Both the position numbers and the translations under genes were made by a program. From positions 8,140 to 72,139 of the forward strand of contig DATGLD010000004.1 of assembly GCA_035294305.1 (NCBI GenBank): a DNA stretch of 64,000 bases, given 5' to 3'. Positions 50,610-59,944 of this stretch are shown in pieces (the first letter of the stretch is position 1; every line of letters starts with the position of its first letter). The notes beneath the pieces were generated by a model. That model saw only the letters and a program-made list of their open reading frames with translations. It was not told where the DNA came from and made no database searches. This DNA is from DASRBN01 sp035294305 (GTDB lineage: Bacteria > Chloroflexota > Ktedonobacteria > Ktedonobacterales > Ktedonobacteraceae).

Positions 50610-50735
50610 GTCTTCCTTCCGTAGTGCCATAATTGAGTGTACCTGCCTCTCTACAAGTTTTTCTAAGTACGCTTATTACAGCACAACCAGGGTGACACGT
50701 CAATAACTCTCCCTGGCTATTTATATATTTGGTGA

Positions 50736-50873
50736 CAATCAGTCATAATTTTCCTATGGGTGCTGCTGACAAGGGATGCTCATACATTGTATGAGCAAAC
50801 CGGCTTCGTCAGGCCAAAGACGCCGGAGCGCTACATGGAGAAGCATTTCCCCGATGTTTATAAACCTATATAA
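50736..50873 (+). pseudogene. C-terminal remnant of a GNAT acetyltransferase gene
   Basis: A 45-codon frame reading WVLLTRDAHTLYEQTGF, then RPKTPERYMEK, then FPDVYKPI and TAA. TRDAH-LYE--GF is the end of the acetyl-CoA-binding region typical of GNAT family proteins. The upstream half of the domain, including the pantetheine loop, is absent: an in-frame TGA lies at 50733. A perfect terminator follows 36 bases later, so the 3' end of the old gene is preserved. Confidence 0.7.
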
Positions 50874-50908
50874 TTACCATACCTTATGAGCAATCTACAA
50901 GGTGAAGG

Positions 50909-50956
50909 TACAGGTTCCAGGACATCATTGAGATTGTCCTGGAACCTGTATTTTTT
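50909..50956 (+). terminator. Rho-independent terminator
   Basis: A 16-bp perfect stem (50909-50924 with 50935-50950) and a 10-base loop, followed by TTTTTT. On the plus strand it ends the GNAT remnant. On the minus strand it directly follows the stop of the YbjQ gene, but without a T-run. Confidence 0.9.
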
Positions 50957-51394
50957 CTAACCTGCGGGAATCATTACCCTGCCCTGTCCCGTTGGGGGCA
51001 TGTTGGGGCCGCTGCCGACCCAGCGTACTGCTGTGCCTATAGCAGTCACTTCCATCCATTCGTTGTTATGCAAAAACTCTATCTTGATATCGACGCCGAT
51101 CACGCCGTCCGCTCCAAGCTGGTCGGCCTCGAATTGCATGCGGCTCAATGCCAGTTCGCGTGCCTGGTACATCAGTTGTGAATATTCTTTCAGTTCGCCC
51201 TGGAAATTGCTCTTGACTCCGACTAACCAGTTGCGAATCGCTCCCATCGAGTAGATGCAGTTCCCGATCACCAATCCCATCGGCTGGAAGCCTTTATCAA
51301 CCACGAGCCAGAACTCCTGGCCAGTCAGGTCGGAGGTAAAGGCCCGTCCTCGATAGCCCGGTCGAATATCCATCGCGTTACGCGGTTCACCCAT
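50957..51394 (-). CDS. YbjQ/UPF0145-family protein
   Basis: 145 aa. The second half has the family pattern ARELALSRMQFEADQLGADGVIGVDIKIEF..EWMEVTAIGTAVRW, in the wording of the YbjQ (putative heavy-metal-binding) family that assembles into small oligomers. The N-terminal half (FTSDLTGQEFWLVVDKGFQPMGLVIGNCIYSMG) is a less typical extension. It has an ATG start and a GAGG ribosome site nine bases upstream. Function in the cell is uncertain; the family name is not proof of metal binding. Confidence 0.8.
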   Translation of the reverse strand: MGEPRNAMDIRPGYRGRAFTSDLTGQEFWLVVDKGFQPMGLVIGNCIYSMGAIRNWLVGVKSNFQGELKEYSQLMYQARELALSRMQFEADQLGADGVIGVDIKIEFLHNNEWMEVTAIGTAVRWVGSGPNMPPTGQGRVMIPAG

Positions 51395-51505
51395 GGTACT
51401 TTGCCTCGCTTTCCTTTCATATAGTCAAACCACATAAAACAATACCTGTGCTTGCTAGCATAGGGTATCAATTGCAGGGATGTCAACAGTCGTACAGCAA
51501 TTGCT

Positions 51506-51676
51506 GGTGTGGTGTATGAGTTGGAGGGCGACCACCTACAGCAAAGTGGAGGAAAGCACACTCGCCAAAGCAAAATCCCGGTGTGGTGTATGAGTTGGAG
51601 GGCGTACCCTGGTGGTCGTCCTCCGATACTCGCTGTAGCATTCTCATGTTCTTGTCGTAGTCGCCCTCCGATACTC
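51506..51676. repeat. Cluster of short direct and inverted repeats
   Basis: Two identical 25-base direct repeats (51506-51530 and 51580-51604, 74 bases apart) contain GTATGAGTTGGAGGGCG. Two related copies in reverse orientation (51611-51631 and 51657-51676) have CCTCCGATACTC. The shared core is GAG(TT/TATC)GGAGG(G/A)CGAC. The adjacent opposite copies can fold into a cruciform around 51580-51631. Confidence 0.6.
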
Positions 51677-51712
51677 TTCTGGCCCCCAAATTGTACCGCT
51701 GAGTACCGGATT

Positions 51713-51739
51713 TTGACAAGATTGGCGGAATGATATAAA
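51713..51739 (+). promoter_or_regulatory. Candidate promoter for mutS
   Basis: TTGACA (51713-51718) and TATAAA (51734-51739) separated by 15 bases, which is shorter than ideal. The predicted leader to the mutS ATG is about 75 bases. Confidence 0.4.
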
Positions 51740-51821
51740 GTACAAGTGTTTCAATTGAGAACAGGCATTTTATGACAGACAAATGATCGCACACTAACCG
51801 GAAACGGTGAAAAGGAAATCT

Positions 51822-54572
51822 ATGTCGACGCCGGCTCGCAAACAATATCTGGATATGAAAAGTAAATATCCCGATGCGATCTTGCTTTACCAGGTTGGGG
51901 ACTTCTATGAGACATTCGATGAGGATGCCTCTATTGCTTCGCGCGAGCTACAGATTGTGCTGACTTCTCGCTCATATGGCGACGAGAAACACGTGCCACT
52001 GGCAGGCATACCACTGCACGCGCTGGAAAATTACGTAGGCAAGCTGGTGCAGCGCGGCTACAAAGTGGCGATTTGCGACCAGGTGGGCGAGGTCGGCAAG
52101 GGCCATCAACCGGTTGAACGTGCGGTAACGCGTATTTTGACAGCAGGGACGTTGTCTGAGCCAAATCTGTTGCCCATGCGCCAGAACAATTACCTGGCGG
52201 CCATTGCGCATGGACGCTCACAAACAGGGCTGGCCTCGGTTGATGTGAGTATGGGCGATTTTAGCGTGACATGGTTCACACCTGATGAGTTACCGGCGGC
52301 CCTGGAAGCAGAATTGCAGCGCATTGCTCCAAGTGAATGTTTGATTGCGGAGGGCAGTAATCCCGATGCCTGGCAGTTTCCCTCTGAGACGATGACGAAG
52401 ACACCGTGCCCGCAGTATTTCTTTGAGCTGGAAGCGGCGCGCGCAAGATTGTGCAGGCTTTTCGGCGTGCAGTCGCTCGATGCCTATGGCTGCTCGCAGG
52501 TTCCCCAGGCTATCGCGGCCGCTGGAGCAATCGTGGCGTATCTCGAGAAGATGAATGGCAAACTGCTCTCACTTTTGACCGGGCTGCGTTCATATCGCAT
52601 GGAAAACTATATGGTGCTGGATGCCCATACGCAGCGCAATCTTGACCTTTTGCAGGGAGCGCGCAGCGGCTCGTTACAGGGCAGCCTGTTGGGCGTACTG
52701 GATCACACACTCACACCTATGGGCGCAAGACAATTGCGAAGAGCAATTACACAGCCATTGCTCGACCTGAACCAGCTTGAGGCAAGATTGGAGGGCGTCG
52801 AAGAATTATATGAAAGTCCGGCCATGCGCAGCCGCTTCACGATATGCTTACAGAAGCTGGGCGACCTGGAACGTATCGCGGGGCGAGTGCGGCAGGGAAC
52901 GGCTGTGCCACGTGAAATGCTGGCTCTGTGCGATTACCTGCTCATCATCCCGCAATTGTATGAGTTGCTGCGCGGCTGCGATTCGTCATTGCTCCTAGAA
53001 CTGGCTGGTGAGCTTGATGCAAATGCGTGTCCGCAGGTAGGCGAATTGATCAATCGGGCCCTGACCCATGCTGGTGAGGGGGATGAACAGGAAGAAGATG
53101 GACGCCTGATACGCGCCGGATTCAATGCCGAACTCGACGAGCTGATCGCCTCGATTCGCGACTCGCGGCGCTGGATTTTGTCGCTGGAGGGGCGTGAGCG
53201 GGCGCGCACCGGCATTCAAAAGCACCTCAAAGTAGGATTCAACAAAGTCTTTGGCTATTATATCGAGGTCAGCAACGGCAAATTGGGTATGGTTCCACCC
53301 GATTACATGCGCAAGCAGACGCTGGTCAATGCCGAGCGCTTTATCACGCCCGAACTGAAAGAACACGAGGCGCGCATTTTGAGCGCGGAAGAGCGTATCG
53401 AAGAGATGGAGCGCAGTATCTATGCCGACCTGCTGCGCCAACTGGGCGTCTACTATCCTCAACTGATGGCAATTGCTACGGCCGTTGCTCAGGTGGACGT
53501 GCTCTTGAGCTTTGCGGAGGTCGCCGCGCGCCAGGGGTATGTGCGTCCGAAGGTAGAGCAGGGGAGCAGCATAGAGATCATCGGAGGGCGGCACCCTGTG
53601 GTTGAGTTCGCGCTTGACGGCGATGCTTTCATTCCTAACAATGCCATGCTTGACGCGGAAAATGAAACTCGTATCCTGCTTTTGACCGGCCCGAATATGG
53701 CAGGAAAATCGACGTATCTGAGGCAGGTAGCTCTCATCACCCTTTTAGCGCAGATTGGCAGCTTCGTACCGGCACGCAGCGCGCGTATCGGGCTGGTGGA
53801 TCGCATTTTTACCCGCGTGGGCGCTGAAGATGATATTGCATCAGGCAAAAGCACTTTCATGGTTGAAATGGAGGAGACGGCTACCATCCTGCATCATGCC
53901 ACGCGGCACAGCCTGATTATCCTCGATGAAATTGGCAGGGGAACCAGTACTTATGATGGCCTGGCGATTGCGCGCGCAGTAGTCGAACACCTGCACAATG
54001 TGACGGGGGCGCGCACGCTCTTTGCCACGCATTATCATGAACTGGCCGAAATGGCCAGGGAGTTGTCGCACCTGCGCGTCTATACGATGGCGATTAGCGA
54101 AGATGAGCAGGGGGAGATCGTCTTTCTCCATCGCGTGACACCTGGAAGTCTGGGGCGCAGTTATGGTGTTCACGTGGCAAAGCTGGCCGGTATGCCTCTG
54201 AGCATCGTCCGCCGCGCCGAAGAAGTTTTGAAAGGCCTGGAGTCCGGCAAGGAAGAGGCGGCGCCTGTGATAGTTGCCGGAAATGGGTTTATGAGGGCAA
54301 CAAATGGGAATGGGTTACTGAAGGTTGCTGATGGAAGCGGTCACTACGCAATCATGCATGACCACGGAGCGGAAAGTGCTGTGTCCCAATTCACCACTCC
54401 CACAAAAGAATACCGGTGGCAAAGCGAAGAGGCTCGCCTGGCCGCGCAGAGAATTGAGCAGGCCGAAGGAGGCTCACTCGATCTTGATAGCGTTGATGTT
54501 TGCGCCATTACGCCGCTCGACGCGCTCAATTTGATTTTCGCCTTGCAGAAGAAGAGAAGATCGTTCAAGTAA
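51822..54572 (+). CDS. mutS: DNA mismatch repair protein MutS
   Basis: 916 aa. The mismatch-recognition Phe-x-Glu motif is VGDFYETFDEDA near residue 32. Connector, lever and clamp domains follow, and the ATPase has Walker A TGPNMAGKSTYLRQ (near 625), LIILDEIGRGTSTYDG and ATHYHEL. A variable Gly/Asn-rich linker (ATNGNGLLKVADGSG) lies before the dimerisation tail. It binds mismatches and recruits MutL, which is encoded 14 bases downstream. Start: ATG at 51822 with AAAAGGAAA six bases before it; a GTG at 51807 is less likely. Confidence 0.96.
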   Translation: MSTPARKQYLDMKSKYPDAILLYQVGDFYETFDEDASIASRELQIVLTSRSYGDEKHVPLAGIPLHALENYVGKLVQRGYKVAICDQVGEVGKGHQPVERAVTRILTAGTLSEPNLLPMRQNNYLAAIAHGRSQTGLASVDVSMGDFSVTWFTPDELPAALEAELQRIAPSECLIAEGSNPDAWQFPSETMTKTPCPQYFFELEAARARLCRLFGVQSLDAYGCSQVPQAIAAAGAIVAYLEKMNGKLLSLLTGLRSYRMENYMVLDAHTQRNLDLLQGARSGSLQGSLLGVLDHTLTPMGARQLRRAITQPLLDLNQLEARLEGVEELYESPAMRSRFTICLQKLGDLERIAGRVRQGTAVPREMLALCDYLLIIPQLYELLRGCDSSLLLELAGELDANACPQVGELINRALTHAGEGDEQEEDGRLIRAGFNAELDELIASIRDSRRWILSLEGRERARTGIQKHLKVGFNKVFGYYIEVSNGKLGMVPPDYMRKQTLVNAERFITPELKEHEARILSAEERIEEMERSIYADLLRQLGVYYPQLMAIATAVAQVDVLLSFAEVAARQGYVRPKVEQGSSIEIIGGRHPVVEFALDGDAFIPNNAMLDAENETRILLLTGPNMAGKSTYLRQVALITLLAQIGSFVPARSARIGLVDRIFTRVGAEDDIASGKSTFMVEMEETATILHHATRHSLIILDEIGRGTSTYDGLAIARAVVEHLHNVTGARTLFATHYHELAEMARELSHLRVYTMAISEDEQGEIVFLHRVTPGSLGRSYGVHVAKLAGMPLSIVRRAEEVLKGLESGKEEAAPVIVAGNGFMRATNGNGLLKVADGSGHYAIMHDHGAESAVSQFTTPTKEYRWQSEEARLAAQRIEQAEGGSLDLDSVDVCAITPLDALNLIFALQKKRRSFK

Positions 54573-54586
54573 GAAAGCATACCTGA

Positions 54587-56365
54587 ATGCCTATAACCTA
54601 CTCATCACGCGCCCCTATTCTGCCCTTACCTCAGGATGTCGCTGAACGCATAGCGGCGGGCGAAGTGATCGAGCGACCTGTATCGGTGGTGAAGGAGTTG
54701 GTAGAGAACGCTCTGGACGCGGGTGCAACCGAGGTGCGTGTAGAAATACGCGGTGGGGGCATGCGCCTGATTCGCGTTACCGACGATGGCTGCGGAATTC
54801 CTGAAGATGAGTTGGAGCGAGCCAGCGCGCGTCATAACACAAGTAAAATCAATCGCCTCGAAGACCTGGAACACCTGCATACGCTGGGTTTTCGAGGCGA
54901 AGCGCTGGCAAGTATTGCCGCCGTCTCAGAATTGACTCTGCTGAGCCGTGCCATCGAAACCGAGACGATGGGCGAGGAACACCCGGCGCTGTTTATTACC
55001 TGGCGCGGGGGTGAAGTAACGCAGCGCGGGCGGAAAGCGCGTCTGCATGGCACGACAGTAACCGTGCGCGACCTGTTCTATAATGTGCCTGCTCGTTTGA
55101 AGTTTATGCGCGGCGCTCGTACCGAGGCCGGGCATATCGAGCGATTGTTGCGCCGTTACGCGGTGGGTTATCCAGGCGTGCGCTTTCATCTCACTATTGA
55201 AGAACATGCGGCCTTGCAGACGGGCGGTTCTGGAAATCTCGCTACCACGCTCGCGGAACTCTACCATCTTCCCCTTGCTGAAATGCTCAATCCAATAGCG
55301 GTCAATACCGATGAAGATTCTGCTCATGCGTTTGCTTTGCATGGCTACATTGGGAATCGCGCGCTGGCACAGAATAATCGCCAGCATGTAACGCTGTTCG
55401 TCAATGGGCGCTGGGTGCAGTCGCGGCCATTGCAGGAAGCGCTCGAGGCAGGTTATCGCGGGTTGCTGCCAAAAGGCAAACATCCGTTGCTGGTACTGCA
55501 TGTCGATCTCCCAACTGAGGATGTGGACGTCAATGTGCATCCTGCCAAGACAGAGGTAAAGCTGCTGCACGAAGCTGAGGTGATCGAGGCAATGACGAAG
55601 GCGATACGGGGGGTGTTAGAACGCAGTCCCGCCTTACCGGAAGAGGCGCAGTTTCCCGGCCCTCAACTGGTCTATCAGCGTCGTTTACCCGGTGTGAGGC
55701 GACGAGGGCTGCATGTTTCCGAATCAGCGGAGCATTACTCGGTCGAAAAGCCTGACCCGGGTGCGGCTGAGGTGCTGGCCACACTGCGTCCCCTGGCCCA
55801 GTTGCAGCAGGCGGTTATCCTGGCCGAGGCGCCGGATGGCAGTCTGTACCTGATTGATCAGCACCGGGCGCATGAGCGGGTCATTTACGAACACCTGCGC
55901 CGCACCTATACCGGGGTAGGGGCGCAAGAAAATCAAGGCGAGGAGTGGACCGGATCTCACCTGCTGCTGGAGCCGGTCATTGTTGAATTGAAGCGCCACG
56001 AAGCTGAGTTATTCGAAATGCGCTTGCCGTTGCTACGTGGCCTGGGGTTGGAATGCGAGCGTTTCGGCGGCCGTAGCTTCCTGATTCGTTCGGTGCCGGG
56101 TGGTGTAGGGCAGGAGCAACTGGCGGGGCATTTGCCGGAACTGGCGCGAATTGCCGCTGAGGATAGCGATGAGTGGGAGAACCGCCTGCTCATAGGCCTG
56201 GCATGCCGTTCTGCGCTGCGACGCGGGCGAACACTGGGCCTCGACGAGCAACGTTCGCTGATAAACGCACTGGCGAATGCCACCGCCCCGGCGGTTTGTC
56301 CCCATGGAAGCCCCATTCTGCTGCATTATAGCCGGACGTTTTTAATCGATAAGTTCGACTGGTAG
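54587..56365 (+). CDS. mutL: DNA mismatch repair protein MutL (endonuclease type)
   Basis: 592 aa. The GHKL ATPase motifs are ELVENALDAGAT (Glu base), DDGCGIPEDEL and GFRGEALASI. The C-terminal domain carries the endonuclease motif DQHRAHERVIYE, in which the usual DQHA has Arg for Ala but the catalytic D, H, E, E remain, plus ACRSALRRG and CPHGSP in place of ACK and CPHGRP. It therefore should nick DNA, as expected where no MutH is present. It is co-transcribed with mutS. The ribosome site is weak, so translation probably relies on coupling to mutS. Confidence 0.95.
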   Translation: MPITYSSRAPILPLPQDVAERIAAGEVIERPVSVVKELVENALDAGATEVRVEIRGGGMRLIRVTDDGCGIPEDELERASARHNTSKINRLEDLEHLHTLGFRGEALASIAAVSELTLLSRAIETETMGEEHPALFITWRGGEVTQRGRKARLHGTTVTVRDLFYNVPARLKFMRGARTEAGHIERLLRRYAVGYPGVRFHLTIEEHAALQTGGSGNLATTLAELYHLPLAEMLNPIAVNTDEDSAHAFALHGYIGNRALAQNNRQHVTLFVNGRWVQSRPLQEALEAGYRGLLPKGKHPLLVLHVDLPTEDVDVNVHPAKTEVKLLHEAEVIEAMTKAIRGVLERSPALPEEAQFPGPQLVYQRRLPGVRRRGLHVSESAEHYSVEKPDPGAAEVLATLRPLAQLQQAVILAEAPDGSLYLIDQHRAHERVIYEHLRRTYTGVGAQENQGEEWTGSHLLLEPVIVELKRHEAELFEMRLPLLRGLGLECERFGGRSFLIRSVPGGVGQEQLAGHLPELARIAAEDSDEWENRLLIGLACRSALRRGRTLGLDEQRSLINALANATAPAVCPHGSPILLHYSRTFLIDKFDW

Positions 56366-56393
56366 ATGGCTCTGGTATCGCCTCTCTCGGATA

Positions 56394-56996
56394 TCAAGTT
56401 CTCTGTTTCAACGCATCGGCCTGTGATGGCTGCTGGTCTGGTGGGTGAGTCGCGCTTTCTTCGCCCAAAGTCCTTAGCGGACTGAGCCAGCTTAATAAGC
56501 CAAATCTACGCGCGCCCAGCAGTTCCCAGGCGCGAAAGAGACCAAGGGCATAGACAATCAACAGCAACTCTGTGAGTGCGATCAGACTTCCAACATCTCG
56601 GGGCTGCTTGATAAGGTTCACTCCAAAGTAAAATTCGTATCCATAGACAATGAAGCTACCTGCAAGCAGAAGCATATTGCGCAGCACATTTTGCCAGGAT
56701 TTGCGATGCCGCAACAAGCTCCATCCCAGGCTAAGGCTGCCACTTACACCCGTAAGGCTCATTACCAGTGTCAGCCACCCCAGGTTTGAGAAGGGTATCA
56801 ATGCTCCCAGTGAGATAAAGAATGCGTTCAGCAGCGAGGCAAAAGCGTTCGTAGCAACGGCCTGCCGCTCCAGAGGCGCCCCAACCATAACAGTATGTTC
56901 TGGCGCAATAGAAATCGCGACGAAAAGTAGTCCGACCAGGGCGGCGCCGGCGCTGGCACTGGCAACGAAAAAGTTCGCAAATGCTGGCTGGACCAT
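56394..56996 (-). CDS. Hypothetical membrane protein
   Basis: 200 aa with about five hydrophobic segments, starting FANFFVASASAGAALVGLLFVAISIAPE and ending in a polar tail (ESATHPPDQQPSQADALKQRT). No signature residues let me name a family, although similar small proteins with FAxLAGLLFVALSI are frequent in Actinobacteria and Chloroflexota. It is 23 bases downstream of the quinone oxidoreductase gene and convergent with mutL. Confidence 0.7.
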   Translation of the reverse strand: MVQPAFANFFVASASAGAALVGLLFVAISIAPEHTVMVGAPLERQAVATNAFASLLNAFFISLGALIPFSNLGWLTLVMSLTGVSGSLSLGWSLLRHRKSWQNVLRNMLLLAGSFIVYGYEFYFGVNLIKQPRDVGSLIALTELLLIVYALGLFRAWELLGARRFGLLSWLSPLRTLGEESATHPPDQQPSQADALKQRT

Positions 56997-57019
56997 GCTA
57001 AAGAGTCTCCTTCTATACT

Positions 57020-58021
57020 CTATGCTTCATCGCTCAGCCGCACTACCGTGCGTCCACGTACTTCGCCTTTCAGCAGCGAGGCGGTGACCTGTGGCAGTTC
57101 GTCCAGCGTTACTTCATTGATCATGCTATGGAGCGCGGCAGGTTTGAGATCGGTTGCCATGCGCTGCCAGAGTTTGCGGCGCTCATCCATTGGGCAAAAG
57201 ACCGAATCGATGCCCAGCAGGTTGACGCCGCGCAGGATGAAAGGGAAGACGGTAGTATGCAGGTCTGTGCCACCGGTCAGCCCACAGGCCGCGACCGAGC
57301 CGCCGTATTTTGTGGTGCGAATAAGATAGGCCAGGGTACTGCCGCCAACAGAATCGATGCTGCCCGCCCATTGTTCTTTCTCAAGCGGGCGGTTGCTCGC
57401 GGCTGAGACTTCCTCGCGGCTGAGAATGTTACCGGCGCCCAGTTCCTTAAGGTATCTATGCTCGGACGCTTTGCCGGTGCTGGCTGTGACGGTATACCCC
57501 CGCTTCGCCAGCATACCGACGGCCATACTGCCGACTCCGCCGGTCGCGCCTGTTACCAGAACGGATCCGTTTTCTGGTTTGAGTCCCATTTTCTCCAGCT
57601 TGTCGAGTGCCAGAGCCGCCTCGAAGCCGGCGGTGCCGAAAGCCATGGCCTCTTTGAGTGTCAGGCCTTCTGGCAGCGGTACGATCCAATCGGCTCTGAC
57701 GCGCGCATATTCGCTGAAGCCTCCATAGTGCGAGACGCCCAGGTCGTAGCCTGTGATGATCACCTTGTCGCCTTGAGTAAAGCGCGCATCGCTGGATGCG
57801 ACGACGGTTCCTGACAGATCGATGCCCGGCACAAAAGGATAGCTGCGCACAATCCTTCCTTCTGCAATGCAGGCCAGGGCATCCTTATAGTTCACGCTTG
57901 AGTAAGCAATACGAATCAGTACTTCGCCGGCCGGCAGGTCATCCTGCGATAACTGCTGCACCTGGGCAGTAAAACTATCGCCGGTTTTATTGACGACGAA
58001 TGCACGAAATGGTGTGGACAT
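57020..58021 (-). CDS. YhdH/AcuI-type NADPH-dependent quinone oxidoreductase
   Basis: 333 aa. A zinc-free medium-chain dehydrogenase of the YhdH/YhfP/AcuI subgroup, seen in SSVNYKDALACIAEGRIVRSYPFVPGIDLSGTV at the N-terminus. The NADP Rossmann motif is VTGATGGVGSMAVGMLAKRGYTV with FCPMDERRKLW near the end. AcuI reduces acryloyl-CoA to propionyl-CoA; other members reduce quinones or enoyl-CoA. Length and motif order are normal. No DMSP or propionate genes are nearby, so the true substrate is open. Confidence 0.87.
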   Translation of the reverse strand: MSTPFRAFVVNKTGDSFTAQVQQLSQDDLPAGEVLIRIAYSSVNYKDALACIAEGRIVRSYPFVPGIDLSGTVVASSDARFTQGDKVIITGYDLGVSHYGGFSEYARVRADWIVPLPEGLTLKEAMAFGTAGFEAALALDKLEKMGLKPENGSVLVTGATGGVGSMAVGMLAKRGYTVTASTGKASEHRYLKELGAGNILSREEVSAASNRPLEKEQWAGSIDSVGGSTLAYLIRTTKYGGSVAACGLTGGTDLHTTVFPFILRGVNLLGIDSVFCPMDERRKLWQRMATDLKPAALHSMINEVTLDELPQVTASLLKGEVRGRTVVRLSDEA

Positions 58022-58085
58022 ATATCTTCTCGCTTTCTGCGTATGATGTGATCGGAGTTTTAATAAAGATGGCCATAGATCGAGC

Positions 58086-58616
58086 CTACTTGACCACCGA
58101 GACGGGTAGCCTCATGCCCGCCAGATAATGACCGCGCATCTGGCAGGCCATCTCATAGCGGCCAACGCTAGAAGGCTTGAAGGTGTAGTTGATGGCATCG
58201 ACCGTCCCCGGATAAATAAGGTCAATCCCGATGAGCATGTCGTTATATTGCGTATAAATATTCTCGGGTGTACCATCGGGCTTATCGGGTATGAAAGTAA
58301 AGGCATGGTAGTTGTTGCTACCATTGGTAATGATGAAGTGGTAAGGGACGCCGACATGAAAAACCGTTACCGAGGAAATAATCTTGTAGTCAATCAACAG
58401 GACGTGCACCGTTACCGAACCTGGCAAGGGAGCCTCGTTATAAACCTGTTGGGTGGGAAAGGGATCGCTGGCCTGGGTAGAGGTTGCTGCCGTTTGCGTA
58501 GGTGAACCGGGACTGGACGAACTGTGCGCGGCAATTGATATGCCCGCGAAGATGACGATGAGCAGAGAAAGGACGAGCAATGATATTTTTCCTAAGATCC
58601 GCTTTTTCATGGACAT
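58086..58616 (-). CDS. Membrane-anchored cupredoxin
   Basis: 176 aa. An N-terminal hydrophobic segment (KISLLVLSLLIVIFAGISIAAH) and a Ser/Thr/Pro linker lead to a cupredoxin domain. The type-1 copper ligands are His in NYHAFTF and the Cys-x4-His-x4-Met triplet in CQMRGHYLAGM. The fold is a small blue-copper or a cytochrome-oxidase-subunit-II-like domain facing outside. Its partner (oxidase, nitrite reductase) is not adjacent. GGAG lies four bases before the ATG. Confidence 0.82.
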   Translation of the reverse strand: MSMKKRILGKISLLVLSLLIVIFAGISIAAHSSSSPGSPTQTAATSTQASDPFPTQQVYNEAPLPGSVTVHVLLIDYKIISSVTVFHVGVPYHFIITNGSNNYHAFTFIPDKPDGTPENIYTQYNDMLIGIDLIYPGTVDAINYTFKPSSVGRYEMACQMRGHYLAGMRLPVSVVK

Positions 58617-58720
58617 TCAGCTCCGTTTCTTCACCGGTTTACTCATCTGCCTGACTGAATGGTAGCTCAGAGGCATTATAGATAATAATGATTGTTTGAG
58701 TCAATATCTCATACCTGCTC

Positions 58721-59755
58721 TCACAGCTTCCATACCTGCGCATTGCTGAACTCCACCTCGGTCGGCATACCGTAATCAATTGCTGCCACGCCGATCTGTC
58801 CAGCGCTCAGTGTGCTATCGGTCGCAGCGGTAACCAGTTGTTGATTGACATAAAGATAGAGTGAGTTTTTGTCGGTAAGGACGGCTATGTCGTTCTCCTG
58901 GCCATATCCAGCATTGATGGCATTGCTGATGCCGCTGCTCAGCATCTTTACGGACGCATTATTGCTGTAGATTTCAAGGGTAAAGGAACCATCAGTTCCC
59001 ACGCGAAAGAGGTAAAACTGGCCTCGCGACTTATCTGCGCGGAACAGGATACCGCCCTGGCTGCCCTGATCGATGGTCATCTGTATCTCATAGACGAAAT
59101 TGCTGAAATTGGTGGCATCCGCGTAGCAGGGTTGGAGGAAGTTGGTCTGTGCTTCTCGCGCATGGTAATCCTGGTTAAAGAAACATCCGGTGTTGCCGTT
59201 TCCTGTAAGACCCTCGTCCCAGCGGTTGCCGCCCGTATTGTCTGTCAAGTCGTCGGTGAGCGTGGGATTACCGCTCGTATCATTAGACAGCAGATTTTCC
59301 AGCGCTGTCACTGTTGCCGTTCCCATATTATCTGTTGCGCTTGCCGTGGCGGTTGCTCCGGTCTGAGCGGTAGCAGTGGCGAGGATAGCGGCCTGAGCGG
59401 TTGCCAGAGCCGAATTTGTCGCCTGCACCACTACCTGTGTCTTTGCCAGGGCCGTATTTTGCCCCGACAGCGTTGATTGTGCCTGGACTGTGGCCTGGGT
59501 CGTAAGCTGCGCGTGATACTGCGTGGTCGCCGCGTAGATAATAAAGCCCAGACCTCCTCCTACCAGTGCGGTCGCAAGTATGATAAGGAGGATCCTCATA
59601 CCCGGTGAAATCCCCTGGCGCTTCCTGACGATTCGCTGTGGCGGGGGCCAGGAGTAAGCCGTCTCTTTAGGTAGAGGAGCCAGGTCTTTTACCGTCGGCT
59701 GTTCGTGAAATGGCTCCTCTACTTTGTCTACGTCTGTCTGGAAATCATCGGGCAT
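58721..59755 (-). CDS. Membrane-anchored protein with extracellular beta-sandwich domain (paralogue 1)
   Basis: 344 aa. An acidic cytoplasmic N-terminus of about 48 residues precedes a membrane helix (ILLIILATALVGGGLGFIIYAA), an Ala/Thr/Gln stalk (ATAQAAILATATAQTG) and a C-terminal domain (about 160-344). That domain has GGILFRADKSRGQFYLFRVGTDGSFTLEIY, similar to LamG/DUF1080-like sugar-binding sandwiches. Two Cys (GCFFNQ... QPCYA) are shared with the next gene and may pair. The ligand is unknown. It is the twin of the 478-aa protein 190 bases upstream. Confidence 0.65.
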   Translation of the reverse strand: MPDDFQTDVDKVEEPFHEQPTVKDLAPLPKETAYSWPPPQRIVRKRQGISPGMRILLIILATALVGGGLGFIIYAATTQYHAQLTTQATVQAQSTLSGQNTALAKTQVVVQATNSALATAQAAILATATAQTGATATASATDNMGTATVTALENLLSNDTSGNPTLTDDLTDNTGGNRWDEGLTGNGNTGCFFNQDYHAREAQTNFLQPCYADATNFSNFVYEIQMTIDQGSQGGILFRADKSRGQFYLFRVGTDGSFTLEIYSNNASVKMLSSGISNAINAGYGQENDIAVLTDKNSLYLYVNQQLVTAATDSTLSAGQIGVAAIDYGMPTEVEFSNAQVWKL

Positions 59756-59944
59756 CTTTATTCCTCACAACGTGTATGCCGTAGATATTTAATCTCAAAG
59801 GCTTTCGTTTGTAAATGCGATGTCTGCCCAATTCGTATACATATCCGAACTTGCGAACAAAGCAGAGTATCCTCCCGTAAGTGTGGCCAATTGACCCCCA
59901 TTTCACAATGCTGGGCCGCATAGAAAAGAAAGATGAACCCGGTC

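Larger units (their letters stand above)
51395..51821. other. Intergenic region with repeat cluster and mutS promoter
   Basis: 427 bases between the YbjQ gene and mutS, divergent. The central part holds two direct and two inverted copies of a short repeat (51506-51676). The proximal part holds the candidate mutS promoter. No conserved reading frame was found; frames through the repeats are repetitive and unlike proteins. Confidence 0.55.

Noticed and set aside
51483..51845. Open frame of 120 codons upstream of mutS
   Set aside because: It reads through the repeat cluster and would overlap the mutS start; its product is repetitive and has no ribosome site.
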